Below, piece after piece: positions 55,301 through 64,000 of a DNA stretch of 64,000 nucleotides; positions within the stretch are counted from its first letter, which is position 1; each line of letters opens with the position of its first letter. Made by a program: the position numbers and the translations under genes. The DNA lies in the NCBI GenBank assembly GCA_037976565.1, contig CP137675.1, positions 3,282,369 through 3,346,368 on the forward strand, in the 5' to 3' direction. The notes under the pieces were generated by a model. It did no database searches and had not been told where the DNA came from. It saw only the letters and a list, made by a program, of their open reading frames with translations. Source of the stretch: Mesocentrotus franciscanus (taxonomy: Eukaryota; Echinodermata; Echinoidea; Camarodonta; Strongylocentrotidae).

Positions 55301-57630
55301 AGATCATTTAAAACGAAATTTCTTGGCTTCATACAAACATATACAAATATGAACAATGTTACACCATAAGAATACAATCCCACGCATTATATATATATAT
55401 ATGGGATATAATCTTGTTATTTATCCATCTTCATAGAAGGACATTAGTTGTGGGGATTGTAGAAATGAAATCCAATTGGATAGAAATATCAAATTCTGAT
55501 AAAAGTCCTGCAATTGAAATTCTTCATGCAATGTAGTATGATCAAATTACAAAAAAATTTGAGAAATTCCTCTAATTGAATGAATTTAGTGCATTTATGC
55601 AAATAAAGGTGATTTTAAGGTCTTAGGAAATCCATTCCTCACAATGACATTTGGAGAAGCAATATTTCCTGCTTTTCAACTTTTGAGATATATCATCCTT
55701 GCTTTATTAAAAAATTCATTTGGTCTTTAAATTCTTATAAAACTAAAAACATTATTTAGATAAGGCTCAAATCTACTTTATAACTTTTGTGAGAACTCCA
55801 TTATACAAAGAAATGAATTTTGTGCCATGATTGTAAGAAATAAGCATGAAATGAAATAAAGCTTACACAAAAGGGCATTATGACGTATGATTGATTAAAT
55901 ATATATATATCGGAATATTATCTAGTGAAACTACAAGAGAAGAGATTTAATAAATCTCTTGCTTCCACACTCTGAATTTGTCAAAGTAAATATACTTCGG
56001 AATGACAGAGGCTGGTAGTAAAAAGATTAATATGTAAATCAGCACCTACATTCGCTACAATAATTACAGCACCACACAGCAGTATCTGGAATTGGTGTAC
56101 TACAAAGTCGCACAAATTCCTACAATTAATACAAATAAAAACAGACAAATTGACAGAATAGACATGTTGCTTTATGAACCACACCAATATATACACATCA
56201 AAATCAAGTCTTATGACAGACAGTTGTCCATATAATTTTGTTACAAGTAAAAAATATCAATATATATATCTTATAAAACATATCTATTAAAAATATTCAT
56301 GTTATATGAATGGAATGCTTAGCAAAAATTAGGAGAGGAAATAAAATAGAAAGAGAGAGAAAGAGAGAGAAAAGGTGAGAAAAAACCCACAAAATAGAGA
56401 GATCAACAGAGACATGAAGCTGGTGTGGGGGGGACGAATCTGAAAGCCATAGAGTGTCTTTAAAGAAACAGTATTAGTTTCTCCACTAATAACATCAATA
56501 GCCATCAACGTTCTATGAACTGAAAATGGCTGAACGTATCACAAGAGCTGCAGTTTCTGTATGGTACTCTGTATTTTAATGAATGAATTGCTATGAAAAG
56601 CAGACAAAGATCAAAAAAGAAACACACAACATTTATGAAAGTGACGATGCTCTCATGATGATTGCAATACACATGATATAGATGTATACAGAACTATATG
56701 TATATACAGTTCATATACTCCACTGTCAACACCCTTGTAATCACTACGGTGATGACAATAATACTGTATACACCCACTCTCATGTTTTTCTAACATTTCC
56801 ACAAAAAACATGTCAGGAGTATGATTTGACTACATCCACACACACAGTAACATTTTCAGGGCTTTCTACAAAAACAGGACTTGTTTGTAGAATATAAAAA
56901 TTTGCCTTAATACATGACTGACAAAGAACTAGAATTTCAAAAACAGCGATAGAATTCCATGAAGAAACTTAATATGATTATATGGCATAAATACTGATTG
57001 CACTTTAGAAACTAGTTGATAAAGATATAAGCTTTTACAAAACTGCACACCATAAAATGCTAAATCCTAGCATTGATTACTGAAAACAATTTCAACCAAA
57101 ATACTAATCAAGGTATAGAATTATGAACATAACAACATATTTGCAATGATGATGATTATAAGAAAAAGACAATTGTTACCTGCTTTCCTACCGCATCCCA
57201 ATGTCAAAGTAAACCCACTTGATTAGTTTTTTATAATTTCAAGAAGAGGCATCATAGAGTTGTTTGAACACTTTACAACCCCTTACAAGTTTTCTACATA
57301 CTTTCAAGACCAAGAAATATTCCACAAGTACTTTTGACAACATTTGCTTATCCCAAAACTTTTAATTAACCAAATGAACTCCAAGAATATATGAGTTCAG
57401 ATTTCTACAACCGCCCCCAACAAAAAAAATGACAAATGTGTAATTTCTTTCAGCAATTTAAGTTAACCATGAATAAAAAGTCTTCCAGGACTTTCCTGAA
57501 AAATGATATGAAGCTGATAGTAAAACAAAAACACATGGATAAATATTGCTCTGATAGCTCCAGCGCTAATTCATGAAAATAAAAAAAAAACACAATTGAC
57601 TGCAATACATAGGAATACATTATACTTGTA

Positions 57631-58477
57631 CAGTCAAACCTGTCTATAGCGACCACCAGAGGGAAACACAAATAGTGGCCGTTGTAGACAGGTGGCTGTT
57701 CGCGGCCATTTTGATTTTGAATAATTGATTGACAGCACTCGCAAGGCCTCTCGCAGACCCGCTAGTGCGCATACAAAGGGCTCAGTCGGGCGAAAACGAG
57801 GCAGAGAGCCGACCAATAAATCTAACAAAGCAACTTTTTTTTATCAGTGTTTTAAAATTAAAGGAACAAAGAGTGGTACGTTTTAACATTGTCCGGCATT
57901 AAAAAAAAAACGCATATCAAAAATTATTTAAAAGAAATAAAAATGAACGAGCCTGAAAATTTGATTGACAGAAACAAAGGCTCCGCCCACTCACCAGGCC
58001 TGTGCACAACGAACAAGCGAGTCATCGATTGTGAAGTTCATAACAATGACACTGTATTGTTACGTTTTCAATAGGCACAGCCCATAATGAAATGCGCAAG
58101 AAACAATATCCTGTCAGTAATAAATGTTTTGATTGAAGTTTTAATAAAAGCTTTGGGTTGAATAGTTTTATTGTGTGTAAATGACCGTTAGATCTAGCTT
58201 TAAAGGCTGCCGCTGTGCCGACGATCGCCTAGCTGTGTGAGTGAAATTGCTCACCCGCTGCTGTGGCTGGTCGCTACATGACTGTTGTTGGTCGCTGTAC
58301 GCCTGGCACTGGCGGTCGTTGTGTGGGCATTTTCGGTGGCCAGCGGAAGCAAAACGAGTGGCTGCTGGTACCGTTAGACAGATGGTCGTTGTGAACAGGT
58401 TCTTAACTACATGAAATCTCACAGGAGAATTTTAAGTGGTCGTTACAGACAGGTTGTCATTAACACAGGTTTGACTG
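57631..58477. mobile_element. pogo/Tigger-like DNA transposon relic (TA target)
   Basis: The left end CAGTCAAACCTGTCTATAGC and inverted right end CAGTCAAACCTGTGTTAATG are each flanked by TA. CAGTCRAACC-type ends with TA duplication are characteristic of pogo-group Tc1/mariner elements. Subterminal GTGGTCGTT-like repeats recur on both sides. No transposase frame remains, so it is a non-autonomous 847-base copy. Confidence 0.8.
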
Positions 58478-58792
58478 TACATACAATGCACTGGAATACT
58501 TTAGAATACCTTGAGAATACTTTTGAGAAATGAATACCCTTGATTGGCAAAGCCCTCTGGTCATGGGCTAGCAAACTGAATCATATTTGTTGTTAGAAGA
58601 CAATCCAATTACATTTAAATATGTAAATAATTCTTGATAAACACACCTCACAGCCATATATCATAGACTTCTAAACCAAAAATTAAGTCTGTCTTTTTGG
58701 ATATCTTCCACTGAGACTACATATACATAAAGCGAATCAATGACTTAATAGACCATAGACTTGCTTGCGGTGGGATTTTGCCTATACTAAAA

Positions 58793-59019
58793 GGCCCAAA
58801 TTCACAAAGGAGGTTTAAATTTAACCCACGGTTTAAATCTTCAGTTACATAACCCACTGTCTAAAATCAGCCCAAAATAAGCGCGACACAGTCAGAGGTC
58901 CAATATTAGTAGCGCACAAGGCAAGGTACGCTTAATTTGCGCTAATTTTAAACCATGGGTTATGTAAATGAGGGTTTAAACCATGGGTTAAATTTAAACC
59001 TCCTTTGTGAATTCGGGCC
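58793..59019. mobile_element. MITE with GGCCCRAATTCACAAAGG termini
   Basis: A near-palindromic 227-base element. The left AATTCACAAAGGAGGTTTAA is mirrored by the complementary right end. Inner copies of AACCCATGGTTTAAA-like motifs add a second level of inverted repeats. Confidence 0.8.
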
Positions 59020-59130
59020 AATAGGATTGGCTGACATCCAATAGTTTTACAAAGTCCTGCCCAGCAGTCGTATATCATACATCTACATTTATGGAGTTCT
59101 CTTACATTTGATCATAGAAAATGCTCTTAA

Positions 59131-59332
59131 TTAGCAAACCACATCTTGCAGCCTTCTTTCATGTTCTCCACTCACTGATGATGACCCCAGGCAGTAGGTC
59201 TTCCATGTTGATCCGTTAATTGCGCGCTGTAACTGCACCTGGTGGTCGCAAGGCAGATCTGCTTCATCACCTTCGACAAGCAAGATTATCAGCACACATG
59301 GGGGCTCACAAAGATGTTGTAGGGACTCCGTT
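59131..59332 (-). CDS. Right-hand gene, probable last exon (frame uncertain)
   Basis: A CTTTAG acceptor follows a pyrimidine-rich tract. In phase with the previous exon it stops after eight codons (stop 59,308-59,306). The alternative frame (TESLQHLCEPPCVLIILLVE onwards, stop at 59,131) is long and not of biased composition. It could be real if one more exon exists between 59,333 and 59,712. Confidence 0.4.
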
Positions 59333-61411
59333 CTAAAGAAGAAAAAAAATATGGAAGAGAAGGCAAAATATCAATAAGAGAATATTGGAGTGTGGGAGAG
59401 GGATGGGGTAGATGAAGGATAAAATTCTAACATAAAGGTGATTATAAGATATAGGATGGAGAAAAATGCGACATGGGCATTTTAATCATACTGCGGAACA
59501 GCATTTTTTGTGAGAAAGATATTCAAAATGTATGACTAAATAACTATATATTCCATTTCATTTTTTATTCCAACTTACAAGCACTTTGTCTAATGTGGCA
59601 TCATGTGGAAGATGAGTTATCATTATAAATGGACAGAGAACCAGAACCTTTTTAGAACTGAGGAAAAATGGATATGTTGATAAAAACCTGGGTAACATTT
59701 GAAGGCACTTACAATGTCTTGTGTAACTGAAGATGCTCCCGATTCTTCCAGGAGGGCTGCATCTGATAGTCTCCGAAGCTCATCTAATTCTAGTCTGAGT
59801 TGAGATTCATCATCATCTGCATCTATAAACAAAACATAGCAATGTTAAAAATCTGTCATTATGTGAGAACCATAAGTAAACCCAGCTTTATGCACACATC
59901 ACACCCAGAATTACAAAAGAGGTGCAATCGATTCACAGTGAACTTCATCTAATTCAAATTAAGTAGAGAATTATCATTAATTAGTAGAAATTATAATTCA
60001 TAAGAAAAACAAATATACAATTTCCATTATAACTATAAAATGCTCTTACATATATTTGTGCAATATTATGATAAAATATAGAATGTCTACCTGTCAACAC
60101 AGACCATGCCAATAGATGTGCTTTTTTAATAGAAAGTCTTGAAATCTGATGAACTCACTGTTATTTGTCGATGGTGATGGTCCTTCCGGCAGAACACCTT
60201 CTCCATCTCCAATCTCCATCATCTCTCCATCTCCTGAATGATCATCCTCGAACGCCAGGTTAGTGATGCCCTCCAGAGCTCCTGTTACTGTGGTAGGTTC
60301 AGCATCCTCTTCTCCTCTGTCCCCTCCTCTTCTTCCTTCCCTCTCCTTGGCCTCTTCGCCTATCTCTATCTCATAAGAAGGATTGCTACGGCCTTCTCTT
60401 GATGAGCGACTTGTGGTCGGAGTTGTACCTGGAAGCATTTAAGAGAAAATTCACATTTCAAGTTGAATAACATCTCAGTTTATGAGACCCCACTGGTTTG
60501 AGAACTGTGATTTACTGATAGATCTTGAATTACTCTGCCTAACTCAGCCCCACTCCCAAGGACTAACTCACATTGTTTTAAAGAGATGATTGGTAATAAA
60601 TGAAAATGAAAAATCATTAAAAAACATACTTAAGCTTTTGTCTTGCACTCATCATAGTACACGCCCCCAAAAAAAAAAAAAAAAAAATTAGCAGAAAGCC
60701 AAAATCATGAAGCCCATTATTTGTGTGTGCTCTGTTCATTTACACTTTCTGTTTCTACTGTCCAATTTTGGCTTTATATTCATTCTTACAGTTCACACTG
60801 ATTTAAAAAAAACCTATTAAAAAGAACAAACAAAGAGTGTCTGCTAATCAACAGGTTTTAATCTTACAGTATTTCAGGGTAACACTTCATTTTTTCTAAC
60901 CCTTTTCACAATTGACATGATACAGAGCAATAGAATGATATGTTGAGACTATCACAAGTATAATTTAAAACCGTGAAAATATCACAGTATAGTAGTTGCT
61001 CTATACAGAGCGAATTTATTTCATTTTCCACATAATATAAACAATGACAAGATAATCACAATAATAAACATAATGATATAACAGAAAATTAGCATTAAAA
61101 TATCTTTGACATTGCTTTTTTTTAGTTTTTAATGCAAAATTATTTAGTTACAGGAAATGAAGAACGAACCTACTTGGAAGCAATGCTTGTTAGGTGTAGG
61201 TTCATACAAGAATAATTTAAACTTTATACATTCATAACTGAAGTTTGAAGATTATGGAGTCAAAGAAACATGACGGACACAAAAAATGAAACAAAAACAA
61301 ATAAGAACAGTGGCAGGATGACAAGATGAGGATGATAGATGAAGAAAATAAGGGTGAGAGAGAAACAAACAGGGAAAGAGGGAAAACGACAGAAAGAGAC
61401 GAAGAAGAAGA

Positions 61412-61448
<37 letters not shown>

Positions 61449-62770
61449 GAGGGGAGAGAGAGAGAGAGAGAGGAGGGAGGGAGAGAGAAATGAGAAAGGA
61501 AAAGAGAGAAAGAGAGAGACAGACAGAGAGAGACAGAGAGGGAGAGAGAGGGGTGGCCATGGAGGAATCATTTTTTAGAGATGTATGATATGGAAACAAT
61601 TTCGATGTAAAAAATGGCAAGTCCAGCCAAATACGAAAAACTGGGGAACTAGTTATTCTGATACGTGTGCAACAAAAAGCGCTTGAGCCTGAGGGCATTT
61701 TTAATCCATTTAATGAGGGTTTTTCTTTCAATGTGCCGGAAGGGTATTCCAATATTTTGGGCCAGTGAAAGTAAAGATTCTACTGGAAATTGTTTTTGGT
61801 AGGTGATAAGAGCTTGCTAATCTCTTGGGATAACTATGGAATTCAGTATTTTTGTTAAACATATTTGAGAGAACTTGAGGCAATTCATTTTCTGAAGTGT
61901 GTACATAAATATTCCCAGGTTATAAGAAAATAAGTCGTGTATCTTCAAAACATTATTTGCGAGAAAGATTTTATGACCATGAGCGCGGAAATTGTTGTGA
62001 CATATGATTCGCATTGCTTTCTCTTGTAAAAGTAAAATTCTATCGAGTTGAGTATTTCCACAGGTGCCCCATGCAAGTATTCCATAATGCAAGTAAGGAA
62101 GTACTAAAGTTGAGTACAAATTATTAAGCAGTATACGAGATTGAAAGAAGGTGCAAAATCCTATGAGCAAAGAGCTTTTTTTGGCTACACCTTACTAATT
62201 ATTTCATGAGTTAAAGGTATATACCAGTTTTGGAAACGCCCCTCTCAAAAAATGAAATGGAAGCTCTTATTACCAATCATGTGAAAGAATATGTTTTGAC
62301 TAATACGTGATGATACAAATTTTGCCGGGAAACCGCCTACTAATTGATATATTTGATAAATTATCATATCGATCCGGCCTGGATAGATATCGCGACGGTC
62401 ATTTCAACATTGAACATTTGGGCATATATTTCTGCTCTTTTGCGAATTTAGGTTGAAGTATTGCCATCTAAACCTCTGAAGGCAATATTTAAACAATATT
62501 GAATGGATATTTTGCACCCAAAACCCTTGAACCGCAATTTTACCACTACCGGTCTATATCTTTAATGAATGATTGTCAATAACATTTATGATGTTCACTT
62601 ACTTAAGTTGTTGAGCTGGACGGGTCTGACTGTTGGTGTTGAGGTGGATGATGATGATGGATTATCTGACCTTTGACCCCTCCTGCTCCCGCTTCCCCCT
62701 GCTCCTCTCCCCGATGACTCTACCTTCGTTGATGTCTCTAGACTTGCTATTGCACTAGCTAATGAGGATT
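59131..62770 (-). CDS. C-terminal exons of an unidentified protein (low-complexity acidic tail)
   Basis: Four exons on the minus strand: 62,770-62,603; 60,428-60,159; 59,822-59,713; and a last exon from 59,332. The first three join in phase and have canonical sites. They encode SSLASAIASLETSTKVESSG, a Gly/Ser/Arg patch and Ser/Thr-rich sequence, then NPSYEIEIGEE, a Glu/Arg-rich stretch, NLAFEDDHSGDGEMMEIGDG, and a helical ESQLRLELDELRRLSDAALL. It looks like a disordered cytosolic or nuclear tail. Upstream exons lie beyond the right edge. The last exon in phase gives only NGVPTTSL and a stop at 59,308-59,306. A different frame stays open for 67 codons to a stop at 59,131 and would need an extra exon. 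I do not recognise the protein. Confidence 0.65.
59713..59822 (-). CDS. Right-hand gene, third exon seen
   Basis: Acceptor TTTATAG, donor GTAAGT. It encodes DADDDESQLRLELDELRRLS, a likely amphipathic helix, then EESGASSVTQDI and ends in phase 0. Confidence 0.75.
60159..60428 (-). CDS. Right-hand gene, second exon seen
   Basis: Acceptor TTCCAG, donor GTGAGT, 270 bases. Ser/Thr-rich, then NPSYEIEIGEEAKEREGRRG, then ALEGITNLAFEDD and an acidic stretch. Confidence 0.78.
60669..60687. repeat. Poly-A run
   Basis: A homopolymer of about 19 A residues in an intron. It may be a retroposon tail but no body was recognised next to it. Confidence 0.6.
61409..61555. repeat. (GA)n-rich microsatellite
   Basis: About 150 bases of purine-only GA/GGGA sequence on the plus strand. 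It produces long Leu/Ser-rich frames on the minus strand, which are artefacts of composition. Confidence 0.9.
61817..62170 (-). pseudogene. Fragment of a CR1/L2-type LINE reverse transcriptase, C-terminal part
   Basis: A 117-residue open frame reads LYSTLVLPYLHYGILAWG, then LLLQEKAMRIICHNNFRAHG and NNVLKIHDLFSYNLGIFMY. The Y..LV.P...YGI..WG and LQ(K/E)KA.RII arrangement is the region after the polymerase motifs in CR1/L2/RTE-group LINEs. The fragment starts and ends without the rest of the enzyme. It lies in an intron of the right-hand gene, in the same orientation. It is unrelated to the L1/Tx1-like element at 8-13 kb. Confidence 0.8.
62211..62565. mobile_element. MITE with TTAAAGRTATA termini
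   Basis: The left TTAAAGGTATATACCAGTTT and inverted right TTAAAGATATAGACCGGTAG enclose about 310 bases with no ORF. The LINE fragment lies 40 bases to the left. Confidence 0.65.
62603..62770 (-). CDS. Right-hand gene, first exon seen
   Basis: Acceptor CTCCCAG, donor GTAAGT. It encodes SSLASAIASLETSTKVESSG then GRGAGGSGSRRGQRS and a poly-Ser run. It ends with one base over and joins the next exon in phase. Confidence 0.75.
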
Positions 62771-64000
62771 CTGGGAGATGCAAAATTGTAGTGGCCATGA
62801 TTAAAGAATATGGCAACAGAGTAATGCCCATTTTATATACAAGATGTGTGTGGTATCTGATTTTGAAAGAAATTAAAATATACTCTGATGAAAACTTTAA
62901 TTATTATACAGATACAACCTATTTAACAAATTCATATAATAATAGGTTGAATCAATATTTTCAATTATTTATCCAATTTATTTCATTTATTATCATAATT
63001 TTTTTGTTTTTTTGTTTTTGCAACTTTGAACTTTGCAATTATGATTTTACTTGATTATTTATATGACTACTACTAAGAACAAGCAGAAATAATTTGTTGG
63101 TTCTATTTTTCCAATCTCCTGAAATCATTTACAAATCTTTACATACTATCAAAGATTAAGGGGTTACACTTTAGGATGAAAGGCAATAGTTACTTTAATA
63201 GACAATATTATCAGACAATATCATTTTGACAATCATCTTGACCTGATGGCATTTATCTTTTTCCTGTGATTTCATTTTGTCATTTGACTCTAGATTGGCC
63301 AGAGTATAAAGTAATAAGTATGACCGAAAGAAGATGGTGAAGTTCTGTTGAGATCAAGTTAATATTAAGAAAGATTTTATATTGATAATAACAGGTTGCC
63401 TAGATACCAAACTGCATCATAATCTATATTGGTATCAGCGATGGGAAAGTTGACAATGCTGAACCACTGATGTGGGTAGACGACAAAATAGCTTTCAATC
63501 TTGGGGAAATGTACCCAATATAAACAAAACTATGTAATTTTATTTTTAAATACTGATTCTGAACTAGTACTACCTGCATACAAAATTGACAACTAAAGAG
63601 ATTTCTTTTTCAAAAACATCACAAAGAAAAATGACAAGAACACAAAAATACAGACAGTCTGTATGTCAAATATCCTACATTTGTACTTACTAAATCATTG
63701 ATAAACAAGAAAATAAAACATCACATTTTAAATATCTAGCTAAGAAAAGCTGATAATTTAGTTCAACTTGTCATTTATAAAGTTCATAGATTGTCCAACT
63801 TGATGATCAAATACCTTAAGCATGAGTCACATCTCAAACGTTTTGATTTCCTCATAACATCAGAAATCTTGCAAGACTAGATGATATAAACATACTTCGT
63901 TTTATGAAGAAAATAAATTTTGACTTGCTGATTAATCTACCAAAACAAAACAAAAGTTTGTATTTTACAGAGGCCTACATGAAACACAAATTTTCCCCTG
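62771..64000. other. Intron of the right-hand gene
   Basis: AT-rich sequence with a TTTTTTGTTTTTTTG run at about 63,000. No exon was recognised on either strand up to the window edge. Confidence 0.5.

Larger units (their letters stand above)
53750..59130 (-). other. Possible long 3' UTR or downstream DNA of the right-hand gene
   Basis: No coding exon was seen. A minus-strand AATAAA (complement of 53,750-53,755) is one possible polyadenylation signal. The region holds MITEs at 55,022-55,300, 57,631-58,477 and 58,793-59,019, and GA-rich runs at about 56,350. Whether it is transcribed cannot be decided from sequence. Confidence 0.3.

Noticed and set aside
61252..61752. 166-codon Ser/Leu-rich minus-strand frame that looks like a signal or membrane protein
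   Set aside because: It is the complement of a (GA)n microsatellite, and flanking residues show no family resemblance.

Overview
The window looks like nuclear DNA from a marine invertebrate, most likely an echinoderm and perhaps a sea urchin. This is an inference from AT-rich intron-split genes, many short terminal-inverted-repeat (TIR) elements with cores such as GGGGTGTTTCACAAAGA, tRNA-derived SINEs, and a dispersed TGACCTTTGACCT satellite. I could not compare it with any database. Genes occupy a small part of the sequence.

Region 1 (1-19,470) is a repeat block. After a SINE, older fragments and a short ~155-bp tandem repeat come five copies of a composite unit of about 2.7 kb. Each unit has five modules: A, the 3' tail of a non-LTR retrotransposon ORF2; B, an AT-rich segment; C, about 1.1 kb of a ~26-27-bp minisatellite built on AAGTGCCCCTTTT; D, a segment with mirror-symmetric CTCGCTCGC motifs; and E, a ~26-28-bp minisatellite (TATGGGGACATTTATATA). 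Unit 3 is interrupted by a ~4.95-kb antisense L1/Tx1-like LINE (8,385-13,340) that carries frameshifts and has lost its 3' end. A diverged inverted copy of modules C and D lies at 31,564-33,520 as a compact, possibly transposon-like element with GAGGCGGCG ends.

Region 2 (19,692-31,279, minus strand) is a multi-exon gene for a C3HC4 RING-finger protein. It has an acidic serine/threonine linker, a charged helical segment, and a C-terminal part ending in a cysteine motif cut by a splice donor. Its next exon would have to lie across the whole repeat block or outside the window. Two phase breaks suggest one unplaced exon and one one-base anomaly.

Region 3 (35,935 to about 52,690, plus strand) is a complete TENT2/GLD-2 (PAPD4) cytoplasmic poly(A) polymerase gene. 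Thirteen coding exons join in phase into 551 codons with all three catalytic aspartates. A long 3' UTR probably follows. Intron 7 holds a transposon-like repeat containing two tandem copies of a fragment of the same gene (the end of exon 5, its splice donor and part of intron 5).

Region 4 (59,131-62,770, minus strand) holds the last exons of a third gene. It encodes a low-complexity serine/glycine- and acid-rich tail of unknown identity, and the gene continues beyond the right edge. The remaining sequence is introns, UTR-like AT-rich DNA and many MITE-like inverted-repeat elements. The RING gene and TENT2 are divergently transcribed, with about 4.7 kb of repeat-rich DNA between their coding starts.
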